Assembly (NCBI RefSeq): GCF_022201045.2 | Contig: NC_068558.1 | Location: 45,225,001 to 45,289,000 of the forward strand | Length of the DNA stretch: 64,000 nt | Reading direction: 5' to 3' | From: Citrus sinensis | Taxonomy: Eukaryota > Streptophyta > Magnoliopsida > Sapindales > Rutaceae | Shown here: positions 24,276-41,781 of the stretch, in pieces | Position numbering within the stretch: position 1 is the first letter of the stretch | Layout: each line of letters begins with the position of its first letter | Notes under the pieces: model-generated | Database searches by the model: none | Told to the model about the DNA's origin: nothing | Seen by the model: only the letters and a program-made list of their open reading frames with translations | Position numbers and translations under genes: made by a program

Positions 24276-26456
24276 TTCGAAATAACAAACATGTAAGTTC
24301 AAAAGATTTAACATACACATACACACACAAAATTACAATAGCCCTCTAGTCTCAATTATTCACATTATTTATTCATGATATTTTGTTGAGAATCAAACAT
24401 CTGAATTCATTATTCAAAGGTAAAATTATTACAATAATAATTGCATTGGTACAAACAAATAAATTTTCACTTAGGTCAATAGAAGATGTTTAAAAAAAAG
24501 AAAGAAAGTCTTACACGCAAATTAATAAGAAATACCAGAAAAAGAACAAAAACTGAAAACGAACCGGCGTATATTTAACTTGTGTTTTGGCTATGTCGAT
24601 AGAGGAGACGTATGCATGGAGGTTTCTAAAATTTGGAGACCACGAGTTCATCACGACTCACTTGGTTGTGCAGTACCAAGAGTTATGGATTTTCAGTTTT
24701 TCATGTTAGAATTAAAGGGGAGGTTGAAGATGAAAGAGTAGAAGTACTTGGTTAAAAATTATTGTTAAAGGTGTATTTTTGTGGGTTATTAAAAAAAAAA
24801 AGGAAAAACAATCTACTTTTAATTATAAATAATTGGGCTTGGGACTGAGTGTAATTTATTGGGGGCTCAACTGAAAATCATTGCCAGAAGTGAGAAAAAA
24901 AAATTAAGTTGTAAATTTTAAGGTTCTTTTCTCATTATCGTTATTATTATTTTATTTATTTAAGGCAAGCAATAACTTAAATCTTAAGAAAGACTCTTTA
25001 TCATTTTAGGAACACTTTCTTAAAATTAGGATAACAGTAAAAAGTAGAAAAATATATATTTCAATACAATAATAAAAAAATAATTTTTAATGTAATAAAA
25101 TATGTGTTTTCGTATTTTAACGATATCCTCGCTTTATTAAAGTAAGCATGCTCTCACTTAAGAAAGACTTTCTCTCTCTCTTTACACGCACACACATAAT
25201 AGTTTCTTGGTCGGAATTTGAAAATACAGAAAAATCCGGAAAAATATTAAACCGGAAAAAAAAATTGAAGGGATCGATCGCTACTTATGGAAGCAGAGAG
25301 ATCCTATCATCGAACTGCTGAAAAAGATGATGTAAGACTATTAGTCACACCTCATTTGGTATCGTCCTGTTTCTTTCAAACTTCTTCATGGGCATGCATG
25401 TGTGTGTTTATAAGGAAGGTTCTTAATCAAGCTTATATGTAATTACTTTGATGCATTTATAAGACTTTCATATCTTAAAAATATTATATACATTTTGGAG
25501 TACATGATGATACAAAAATTGACGGCTTTTGAAGGAAGGGTAAGTCCCTAATGTTTAAGCTAATGGAAACTCCATTGAACTCAAAATATTAGTGTTCTTG
25601 ATTTATTTAGGTTAAGCTGTATGGGGTTCTTGATTTTGAAGAATTCAAGAACATGATGCTGCTTTCAAAATCTTGATTCATTTTTCTGTAAATATAAGAT
25701 TCTGATGAAGTTTGAGGGTTCCTGCGATCAGCTTTCAACTCATCGTCGGGTCAAATTTTTGTTGCTTTTAGTTTCCCAATTAATTTCTTTCTCAATATGA
25801 TGGGTTCCTGCGATACTCAAAATATTAGTATCGTCCTGTTTCTTTTAACTTCCAACGTGTTGGTAATTTTACAAAAAGAACTAAACTTCATTGCCAATGC
25901 ACTATTTATTACATAAAATTTGTGAAAAAAAATTAGTATGCCTGAAAAATGTGTCCGAATTGAGTGTCTGAATGCGTAAAATCAAAACGATGTCGATTAA
26001 TACATTTTCATAACGCCAAGAGACGAGACTCTGAGAGGGTTGAGAGCCGGAGAGAAGAGACTAAGGCCGGGCACGTCTTTGCACTTACATATTTCGTCTC
26101 ATTAACATCGATAATTATTATATTAGCCTTTAACTTTATTTTTTTATATAAATTTAAGGATAACTAAGTAATTTAATTAAACAAATTTCAAATGAGTGGA
26201 CCGTATTTAATTCGTTTATAACTTATTTATTAAATGAATCCTAAACGAATAATCAATATTATCAAACCTAAATTCAATTTGTTTAATTAGCAAATTGAAT
26301 TAAATTCACCATTTGATTAAGCTAATCAATATTTTTAAATCCAAACTTATTTAATTCGTATAGAATTAATCGAATAAATGAATCATGACCCATATTTTCA
26401 ATTCTATATACAACTATTTTTAAAATTCGCAGTACTTTTAAAAATAAATTTTACTA
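24276..26456. other. Spacer with possible orphan first exon and local duplications
   Basis: A CT-rich leader-like stretch at about 25163-25183 precedes an ATG at 25287 with a 15-codon open exon (MEAERSYHRTAEKDD, 25287-25331) and a consensus donor gtaaga. I could not find a convincing next exon, so this may be a truncated gene start. From 25351 to 25860 short blocks occur twice (tatcgtcctgtttcttt, gggttcctgcgat, ctcaaaatattagt), which points to local duplication or rearrangement. No complete gene. Confidence 0.35.
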
Positions 26457-27189
26457 AATATTTAACAGGGGATTGCCACTTTTCCCCCTACAGTAATTAA
26501 CATATATCATTTACCCCCTATTATTTTTATAATGACCAAAAACCCTCCTGACATTATAAGTTTACAATATTACCCTTATTTTTAATTACTCTTTTATTTA
26601 CATTTATTATAAATTAAATAAATTACACGAATAGAAACTAAATAAAAAAATTAAGTATTAAAAACAAGAAATATATGTTTTGATATGAGCAAAAAAATTA
26701 ATAATAAATTTTTTTCTTGTAATTATTTATTTTGTGAACATTTTCTTATAATAAATATTTTGTAATATTTTAAAATTAAATGTAAAAATTATAGGCAAAA
26801 TATTTTATTATTTATCTTATAATAAATTTTTATTTGTCATTCAAATTTTCTTATAATAATTTTTTTATCATTTTATAATAACTTTCTTATATATTTATTA
26901 TAAGAAAATTTTCGCAAAATAAATAAGTACAAGAAAAAATTTTATTGTTAATTTTTTCTCATATCAAAACATATATTTCTTATTTTTAATGCTTGATTTT
27001 TTATTTAGTTTTTATTCATGTGATTTATTTAATTTATAATAAACATAAATAAAAGAGTAGTTAAAAATAAGGATAATATTGTAAACTTATGTTATCATGG
27101 GGTTTTTGGCCATTATAAAAACAGTAGGGAGAAAAATAATATATGTTGATTACCGTAGGAGAAAAATTGACAATCTCTCAATATTTAAC
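26457..27189. mobile_element. Long palindromic MITE (about 713 bp) with 10-bp target duplication
   Basis: The body is 26467-27179. The left arm begins 'aggggattgccactttt' and the right arm, reverse complemented, 'gagagattgtcaattttt'. Shared inner blocks include 'ttgtaaactta'/'taagtttacaa', and the arms extend almost to the centre, so the whole element folds as one hairpin. The flanking sequence aatatttaac occurs at both ends (26457-26466 and 27180-27189), giving a 9-10 bp duplication of the Mutator type. No coding capacity. Confidence 0.85.
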
Positions 27190-27204
27190 TGATTGTTATT
27201 TCTT

Positions 27205-27453
27205 TAGCATAGTTTTTTTTTTTTTTTGGTTTTGACCACGAGATATCCTGGGGAGGGCCCCAACTGTGGGAGGCACCTTTAAGCCCGTACCACAACCCAG
27301 ACTAGAAGTCCCCGCTCGAACCGAGAAGCACATGTTCTCCCAACAAAAGCGACTTCTCAGCGACTCGAACTAGGAAGCAAACACAATCAAACCACTTAAG
27401 GAGACTCCATTGACAGTGGAACCAACACTTTGTTGGTTTTCTATAGCATAGTT
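27205..27453 (-). mobile_element. SINE retroposon, minus strand, with 10-bp target duplication
   Basis: The body is 27215-27443. Read on the minus strand it starts near 27443, contains 'agttcgagtcg' and 'ggttcgagcgg' (Pol III box B-like), and ends in a pure A tail (the T run at 27215-27227 on the plus strand). The flanks carry an identical 10-bp repeat tagcatagtt (27205-27214 and 27444-27453). Size, A tail and target duplication together indicate a SINE. Its GC content is clearly higher than the surroundings. It sits 25 bp from the palindromic MITE. Confidence 0.8.
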
Positions 27454-27904
27454 AATTTTAATTATTTTAAAAATTACATAATTACCAAATCCCTTAAAAA
27501 AGCCGTGGGGGAAATTTTTTTGGGCATTAACCGAAAATAACAGATTGAAGCAGGGGTTTTCCGTAATTACAAGAAAATTTATAATGCAATTTAACAATAT
27601 CGGTGGGTCAATAGATAATAAATGTTTCCTAAAATGAACTAAAAAATTATTGCATACAACAAAGATAATCCACTAAAACGCGACGCATGTAACTAAAATA
27701 TTGAGATGATGATCATATCTCATTATTTTATTTAATTTTCAGACAGTCCGAAAAATGTAACCACGTAATCTGACAGGTCGGAGAGACAAAAGATAGATAG
27801 ATTTTGCTTTCGCCCAAAGACGGAGATAGAGAAAGCAAGGAAAAGAGAAAATCTTTTTCATATTTGTTGTCTCTAGATTGTAATTTCCGGGTTTTGATTG
27901 GTGG

Positions 27905-30900
27905 ATGAGAACAATGGTGGGCTCAAAAGCCACTGATCACGGTCCTCATCAAAAGGACGGCCATGATGACGATGATATTGAGCCTTCTTCTGGGCTTGCT
28001 TGCTCGATTTGTCTCGATTTGGTATCTGAGAACGGTATCAGATCCAGAGCTAAACTTCAATGTGGACATGAATTTCATTTGGGTAAGTCATGAACTTGTT
28101 TATATTATTTCGCTTCTTAATTTTGGAAACCTTTGGGTATTTTTTTTGTAACTATTCGGATGGTTGAATGTATCTTAAAACTTAGATTTACATTTCTAAT
28201 TGCCCATCTAATGAAGTTTTAGTTCACTACTGGTATAATTTGGTGGAAATGAAATCTTAATCAAATAGTTCTATTTATGTACATTTGGTTATATCAATCG
28301 GTGAGCATTAATTTGAGTAAAATTGGGATCTTCTGAAGTTGCTTATTATGTTATTGTGAGATGTCATACTTTTTTCCAAATGGTCTGGTCATGTCTGCAA
28401 ATGGTATGAATTGATGGTAAATATGGAAAACTGTTTTGTGTTAGGAATGTGAAAGTATTTGTGTGACTACTGTTTCTGTGCTCTTGATACTTTGGATGAT
28501 TCGCAATCGGTTGATCATTGGTTTACTATTCTGGTGTACAATTTTATCCTCGTTTAATGTACAAGCTTATGCCTCAAAGAAACCTTTTTTTAGCTTATGG
28601 AAACAGAATCAGGGTTTTTTAAGTGTTACACATATAAAATGTTTTGGCATAATCTCCGGTGAGGAAGGATCCTAGTTGTAATGAGTGTGGTGAGATGGAT
28701 AGACTGTTGGGAAATCGGAAATAGATTAGAATTAAATTGGTCCACGTGAGTAGTTGAGATAGAATTGAAGGCCAAAAGTCAAAAATGCAGTTGGTCTAGA
28801 GAAGTAGAGACGATATTATAGTTGGAAAAAGATCCTTGTGACACTGTCAAGACAATTGGTGACACTGCATTTCATTCATAAAATTTTACTTAAGGTGTAT
28901 TCTGATGCAGCTTGCAGACACGCTTTCCTTTAGTTTAAGGAAATGTTTAACTTTTCAATTTCGGTTTTACATATAATGTACCGACCAATGTTCAGGAAAG
29001 TGCTAAATTGTTTAGATTGCACCATGATGTTGCAGTTTTTCCTCAAATGATGCATCTATATGCCTTATGGTGCATATGTGTCTAACTAGTATTTCCCTTT
29101 TATTACCATCAGTGATGCCCATTTGTTGCTGTATACTATCCTCTGTTATGCAGATTGTATTGGTTCAGCATTTAACATGAAGGGAGCAATGCAATGCCCA
29201 AACTGCCGGAGGATTGAGAAAGGTCAATGGCTGTATGCAAATGGTTCTACACGTTCACTCCCTGAACTTAGTATGGAGGACTGGATTCCTGATGAGGATT
29301 TCTATGATCTAAGTTATTCTGAAATGGTAACCACAATTCAGAGAATTCCTTGTTCGTCTCCACTAGTTTTATGTTCTCTGTTTAAGACATGAATTATTCT
29401 GCTTTTGCATTCAGTACAGGCTGATCTCAACTCTGAAGTGTTTCTTTTCACTGTCATATGTGCAGCAGATCTAAGTCATTAGATTTTCTATATTTGTCAT
29501 AACTCCTATCCTCTTGTCTTATATTTTTCCTTTAGTTATGTTCGTGCATTTCTATATGTCATTTACTAACAAGCACTAATAATGACTTTGAAAAATGCAA
29601 ACAGAATGATATATGTGAAGGTCTCAGATAATCTGTAATTTTGATTTGCAGCCGTTTAGAGTTCACTGGTGCCCTTTTGGTGAATTTGCACAACTTGGTT
29701 CATCATTTGAGTAAGCAAGACCTCCATATAGCTTTTCTTTTATATCGTGATTTTTTATTGCTACAGTTGTTGAGTTGTATACTCTGTTATTTTCAAGATC
29801 ATTATCAACTTTGATGAATACACTAGTATAATGAAAACAATTGAGCTGCAGTATGGAAGCAGTTTTAATTATGGAATGTGGATTAAGTAGTTTCTTTAAA
29901 ACATTGCAGCTTGTCTTTGGGATGGTTCTCAATTGGTATTGATTTTGTCTATTATCTTATTTTGTACCACTCTTTTTGTATTAAGCAACTTATCTTGCTT
30001 CTTACAGAATAAGGTTTTCTAATATTTATTGGAGATTGTTTTCAAGAAGAAAACTTGATGCCTTTACTTGTTTCTTGAATCTTCATCAACTAGTGTTGCC
30101 AAAAACTTTTTTTTACATAAGAAACAGAGCAAATTTGTTTAAATTGAGTTGACCAGCAGTCAACCAAAGAGAGACCTACTAAAAATATTACAGTAAACAA
30201 ATACAAAATTTTGCCAAAACCATGTGACTTTCATTTCTTAACAACATCAGTTGATGCAGTCTCTGACATGTTAATCCTTTATTTCTTTCAGGGAAGTGGA
30301 ACCTCCATCAACCACATGTAAGCTACCTTTTGTTATATTGTTTTCTTAATAAGAATGTTTGAGCCACCCTATGTAACACTACAGTGAAACATCTTATCCT
30401 TGTAGATCATGACCTACGGGGACACAATGCCATATTCTCATCATCTATGGCTCATTCGTATGTTGCGTATGTAGGACCAGCTCCACTGACCACCTCCAGA
30501 TCTAGCAATAATGTTGATGATCGACACATAAATCCTCACTGGAATGTCCTGTCGGGGCAAAATGAGATTTTTACTCCCCATGCTTTTCCTGCTGTTAATC
30601 TACAGTATACCAGTTGGGGCCGTCAGCCCCCGCCTTTCTCCATATCCACTGGCCAAATGAATGTTGCTGAACCAACTTCTACTCCACATGCAACACTGAG
30701 ATCTTCTCATGGTGAATCTGATGCTGCACCAATTCCAAGATCTTTCCTCCATCCACTTGTCTTTGATCATGGGTAAGCTGTAAGCTATGAGGTGCTTGAA
30801 TGCCTTCTGTTTTTTTTTTTTTAAATCATTTTACCTCAGCTGTCTTTAGGAAACATTGCTCGTTTCTTCATTTCTCCCATTTTTTAATCCTCACATTTTA

Positions 30901-31652
30901 TTCTCCTTCAGTCACCAATTTGATTAAATTATTTGATTTCTTATATCAATACGGATTATTTATAACAGATGCACTGTTATACTTTTGAAAGTGTCACTTC
31001 TATAAATAGAGAGAATCATATGTGACACTTCACTTATTAACCACAGAGGATTACCGAGCTGCACATGGTGCATGTTTTTTTTCTTCAGTTGCACAAATTT
31101 AGGAACAAAATTCTCGTTTCATTAATTACAATAATTTGACAGAAAAAGTGTTCTCCAGGTTCATTAATACTTGTTGACCTAGAATACTTATCAGAACTAC
31201 CACCTACTTTCTGCAGGTCTGGTCCTAGAGCTGGTAACTCATTTGTCTCCTCAGTTTTTCCTCGTCGTCCAGGAAGTGGTGCTCTGACCCGTGAAAGGAT
31301 CCATGCCTTCCATCATCGCCAGTCATCCAGCAATTCACCAGGCTTGCCAACAACTGTAGTCCCTGGTCTAAGGAGATTTGATAGTCCAAGGAGCTTGCCA
31401 GCAGCGGTGCCAGCACCCCCACAACATGATCAAAATGGTGGCTTCTACATCCTTCCTCCGAGTTCACCTGGCCATACTGTACATGAAGCAGAGAATCCAT
31501 CGCCGAATCATTTTCATGTATGGGAAAGAGAGCGGTCATACCCTTCACCATCTGTCTCTAGGGACTCAAATTGGGGATCATTTCATCAAACTACTAGTGG
31601 CTCTGATATGGGCAACGGGTTAGGCGGCTTTTGGCATAGGCACTCATCTTAA
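27905..31652 (+). CDS. RFI2: RING-H2 E3 ubiquitin ligase, RFI2-like
   Basis: Six exons: 27905-28082, 29154-29326, 29652-29710, 30292-30317, 30406-30772, 31217-31652; 412 aa with all phases consistent, including a 26-bp fourth exon. A single RING-H2 finger lies near the N terminus: Cys33, Cys36, Cys53, His55, His58, Cys61, Cys74, Cys77. It is followed by the RFI2-type stretch EKGQWLYANG and by an acidic segment (MEDWIPDEDFYD). The rest is low-complexity, rich in Ser, Pro and His. In Arabidopsis RFI2 dampens red and far-red light signalling downstream of phytochromes and affects CONSTANS expression. The start could equally be the Met at 27914 (MVGSKATD), three codons in. The first intron (1071 bp) interrupts the RING at HL/D. 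Confidence 0.9.
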
Positions 31653-32097
31653 GAGATTCCTATAAAAGTTGGTAGCCAGAAAATTAACTAAGTGGATCTG
31701 AACTCATGACTGGACATGAAGTTGCATATGTGAATTTAGAAACTCTTTTTTGTAAATTTTGGTGCACTGGCCTAAACTAGTGTTAATTTCTGTATATTTT
31801 GGGAAAATTGCCCTGGCTTGTGGGCCCTGGAACTGAATTTTTTGTCAGTCATGTGATGGTGTGATGGTACTTGTATGCTCTTATAAATTTCTTTTTGTGC
31901 CTGAAAGTATGGCGTGGAAAGTTCAATATTTGACTATTGAGTGTGTTCCGAGGAGTTTTGTTGTACAAAAACTAGAGAAGAAAAATTATAAGGGTAAATA
32001 TTTACGGATCACATTGTGTTCTACACTTCATCAAAAATATATTAAACTTTTTTTCTCTTCCCACCATTCACATGAAATTTATAAAATATATTATTTT

Positions 32098-32645
32098 TTC
32101 ACTTTTCTGTTGACACTATTTTGAGGATTTTACAGAATATTGACAAAATGATTATTTTGTCCTTGAATGTAAAAAGATTATTTAATCCTATCTAAGTGTA
32201 AAAAAAAAAATTAGAGTTTACTATGTAACTATTGGGACCAATAACGACGACAAAATTAGCTATATAAACTCATCAAATCTACTAATTTAAAGATATAAAA
32301 TCACCAAAATAAGCACTCCAACTAATTTGTAGTTCATTTACAATTTAAATCAAGAATCCTTGCTCATAATCCATTCTGAATAAGATATCTTCAATAACAA
32401 TAACAAATATTTAACAATAATAAATCACAACCAAAACAGTCAAAGTTACCCAAAATACATTCAAATTAACTATAAAATCAGTTATGGGAAACTTAGAGCT
32501 TATAGTTTGTTTCCATCAATCCAGAAAATACATTCCAAAAGTATCCAAAAAACCAACTAGTAAATACTTTTTCCATTTAGGAGCAAAGTAGTTATTTTAT
32601 CATATTTTGTTAAATCCTCTAATAGTGTTAATGGAAAAGTGAAAT
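32098..32645. repeat. Inverted repeat, probable decayed MITE
   Basis: About 80 bp at 32098-32180 (ttcacttttctgttgacact...) match the reverse complement of about 32558-32645 (ttcacttttccattaacact...) with scattered mismatches. The ends beyond these arms are too diverged to define the element or a target duplication. It lies about 450 bp after the RFI2-like stop codon. Confidence 0.55.
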
Positions 32646-33810
32646 AGTAAGATGCTTTGTAAACTTAAGTGAAAAACTGCAAAAGATAAGAGCTTGCTCA
32701 GTATTGTTTTTCAATATGTATTTTCATGATACAAAAATGAGAATGAAAATGATATTTTACAGTTGTTGTATTATGAATTTCAATACATGTCTGGCATTAA
32801 TTTTTGTGTCTTTGGTATTAATTTTTGTATCTTGTACTTAATAACTACAGTGAGTATGTGTTCAATAATTTTATTTTCAGAAACATTTCTTTACTAACAT
32901 ACAACTTATAATTACCATTAAAAGGGTAGTATATGGAAAAATAATATAAGATTGATTGGTTTAATCTTTTTAAATAAAAATTAATTTTTTAGATAAAAAT
33001 ATATTTATCATAAACTAGTTAGCATGGAATTTTAAAATAGCTAGTATATCTTCAATAAGTTAGCATAATAAAAATGTCATAATTTGAGTAAAGTTGCCCT
33101 AAATTGAATCTTTTTCAGATTCATTCAAATTGATCATCACTTGTAATCGTCTAAATTAATGTTTGCAAGTCACCATCTTTAACATGTTATAAACTATTCC
33201 TTGGTTTGTAACACAATATGGTCAGACATACTTCCAAACACAAAAATATTCCACAGCACTCACCCACGTGCTCTGAAGAAAATAAAATACAAATATTCAA
33301 ATAATATGCTGGACTTGAGATAACGATCCAATTTTTCCACTCAGAAGAAATTTTTTAAGAGAATAAAAAATACAAAAATAAATATCTTTATGTAGATCTA
33401 TAGATAGTAGTTCAAATCTACATAAACAATGATTTTATAATTTTTTTTAAAATTAAAAGAAATAGAAAAAATAAAAGAAGAAAAAATTATTTGGAATGTG
33501 CTGGAATAGAGTGATTTTCTCTATTGAGAGTTGAGAGCAAATGTTAGATGAATCCCAAAAAAAATATGTTGTGGATGAAAGAAAAGAGTGAAAAAAATAT
33601 TAATTGAAGATTTTGATACTGGAATGAGAGACGAAAAAGACTGTCTGGAAGTGAGAGAGTAGAAAGAAAGAAAGTAGATAGTGCAATTATTTATTGGATA
33701 ACGTGGATGTGCTTATTTTATAAAATATTTTATAATTTATTTTGTAGAATACGTTTATTAATTTGTTTCTCGACTTATTTTTTTAATTAAAAAAACTTAT
33801 TTTCTCAGTT
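32646..33810. other. AT-rich spacer
   Basis: No gene, RNA or clear repeat structure recognised. The sequence is mostly A/T with short purine runs. Confidence 0.4.
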
Positions 33811-34805
33811 ACGACTGTTAGGGATGGCAATGGGGAGGGGAGGGGAGGGGACCAATCTCCCCATATCCATCCCCGATATTTTGCGTATGTCCCCGTCAGA
33901 ATTACTTGAGAGAATCCAAATCCCCTCTCCGAATAATAACAGGGGATCCCCGAGGGTCCCCGATCCCCGAATAACTAATATATTTTTTTTATTTTCGATA
34001 TTGAGTTAATCATATTAAAATAAAAAATTTAAATAAAAGTAAAGTTCGAAATATATCTTACATTAATATCCATTACAAAAGTCACATACATTAAATTAGT
34101 AAGTAACGTAGCATGCAAGGGATACAAACTTCTTTTACAAACTATCATGAACAAATTAATAGTCTAATACAAAATTGTTACAAATAAAATCGAATTTAGA
34201 TTCAAAATTAACTTTTTCAATAATGGCGTGGACACTTTATAAATGTGGTCTATTCCCTTTACAACACAATAGTTAAATCGGAGCAAATTAAGAGCAAATA
34301 TTATATTAGATTAGATTAGATATTAAAATTGTGATTCGCTGTGGGCAATTATAATATTTAAAAATAAATAAAAAATATATTTAAGTTTAAAATATTTAAA
34401 GAATATTAAAATTAAAAAAATTTGGGCTAATAGAATTTACTCGGTCTTTTTAATGTCCTAAATAAAAATTTAAGACTTTAATTAGTTAATTAGGCCTAAA
34501 AGTTTAATAATATAAATATTTTGATATTTTTTATTTTTACCAATATTTACAATTTTATAATTTGTTTACTGGTAATTTTAAAAAATTAAAATAAAATTAA
34601 AAATTAAAATGGGGAAATAGGTAGGGGATGAGGATTCTACCTCATCCTCGTCCTCTTCCCGAATAAGAAATTGGGTAAAAAAATTTTCCCATCCCTTCCC
34701 CGAATAAGAAATTGGATATGAAATTATCTCCACACCCTCTCCGAATGAAAAAAATATCCGAAAATATCCGTTTCCGTGGAGATTTTTACCAGCCCTAATG
34801 ACTGT
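33811..34805. mobile_element. Non-autonomous hAT element (979 bp) with 8-bp target duplication
   Basis: The body is 33819-34797. Terminal repeats are 'tagggatggcaa' on the left and, reverse complemented, 'tagggctggtaa' on the right. The 8-bp flanks acgactgt (33811-33818) and atgactgt (34798-34805) differ at one base, as expected for a hAT insertion. Subterminal GC-rich blocks repeat 'ggggatccccgag' and 'ccccgaataa' in both orientations, a common transposase-binding layout. The interior is AT-rich with no transposase. Confidence 0.88.
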
Positions 34806-35764
34806 CAAGTGAATACTGTTTTACATACCCATCAAAAGGGTATCGCATTATAAGTTCGAAAACAAAAATGAAAACAGATGTTGTGAAACAGGGTCCAGCT
34901 CACGGTACTCCATTATATCCGTACATAAGGTGGCCATTAGATCTAATATGGAAGTTGTTTTAATGGTTAGGATGTACTTTGTTTGGTTTTTAACATTGAT
35001 GTCCCTATTTTTTACTGCAAAAATAAAAAGTCAAAAACTGTAAAATTTCACACACAACTTTGAATTGTTTAAAATTTTTCCCTTGATCAGTTGACTTAAC
35101 TGTTAAAATTAACGATGATGTAAGGAAAATAACCAGTAAAAAAATTATAATACAATATATATATTGGAAACAACATAATATCTATTTAGTAATGTAAATA
35201 TGTAATAAAAAATTAAATTTAACAATAATATTAATATATGAAAAAATAATAATAATGTCAAAAAATTCATAATAATAAACTGTGAGTCTGTGATCTAGGA
35301 TCCAAGTGTAAATAATAGAAGCATATGGGACTTGTAAGTTAAATTTTTAAAGCTTCTAAATTTTTTAATTGTTAGTAAATAAGAGGGACTGTGCTATCAA
35401 TCGCCAAAAACATGGTGCACACAAGGCACTCTAGCTTTGTTCTATAAAACAATATCGAACATCACTTAAACACCTAAATATTTTGATGTATTTTTTTTTT
35501 ATAAATTGCAAAATAATGATTGGTGAATTTTTGTCCAATATATAAAAACCTGCAAACAATACAAATTCTTTTCAATGGAAAATTGGACATTGTTCTTAAG
35601 AAAATTATAGAAATCAATAGCTAATTAAAAAAGAAAACTTTATTGATCATGGTACTGTAATTGTAAAATTTGATTCTCACAGTGGAGTGGATCGCAAGAA
35701 GGTAAGGAATCTAATTCAAAAAGAAAAATGCAATCCTTTATGTAAATGGATCTTTGCCTAATGC
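34806..35764. other. Spacer downstream of the first beta-glucosidase
   Basis: AT-rich DNA that includes the 3' UTR of the minus-strand beta-glucosidase at its right end. No other gene recognised. Confidence 0.4.
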
Positions 35765-41024
<5,260 letters not shown>

Positions 41025-41113
41025 GTGAAGTTGTGAACGGACAGAATAAGCGAGCGGTTGTTGATGTTGTTTATTTTATTTGTGAGTTTAGTGGTATACA
41101 GCTCTCCTTAATC

Positions 41114-41122
41114 CTTATAAAG
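41114..41122 (-). promoter_or_regulatory. Possible TATA box of beta-glucosidase A
   Basis: 'tttataagg' on the minus strand lies about 90 bp before the start codon at 41024. Position and sequence fit a TATA box. No transcript evidence is available. Confidence 0.4.
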
Positions 41123-41781
41123 AAAACTCAAGCTCACTAACCCCTAAACCTGTCACAGTCACAAAGCCGTGCATGACCAATCATCCATTTTTAAATTGTA
41201 CCGCGCAAGCTTATTTTGACGTGTGTGTTTTGTTTGTCAGGCACCGCAAAATTTCAGTGGGCCTGAAGATGCTTCATTTTCACTGTACGATTGTTTATTC
41301 CAATTTTGATTTGTGATTGTGATTTGTGATTGTGATTCCTTAGAATCATGCGTTCGATTTGTCGAATAGAGCCTGTCCGTCGTCCCTTCTGACGTACCTC
41401 CGAAGTCCAGAAGAGACCACAAGAGAAGATCGATCTTACTAGGCCCCCGTCTTCTTTTGACTTTTTGTGTAATGCGTACTATCTCGATGAGATACAGACG
41501 TTATAACAATATCAACCATTAAATTTGGACCTGTCTGAAGAGAACAATCCTAACTTGGTCTTCTCAACAGCGACTGCAATTGCAGAGTCTCTCTGTTTTC
41601 TAAAGACTTACCGAATGTGTTCGTAATCATAACAATCGGTATTAGACATTTACAACATTGGCTTACCACTTATTCCACAGCTGTGGTTGCCGTCAGCGAT
41701 CTTGGCGACCAATGAGAATATTTTTCTTGCCAGACTTGCTACTGTGTCGAGCATGCTCGGTCGTGTCATTAATACATAGTA

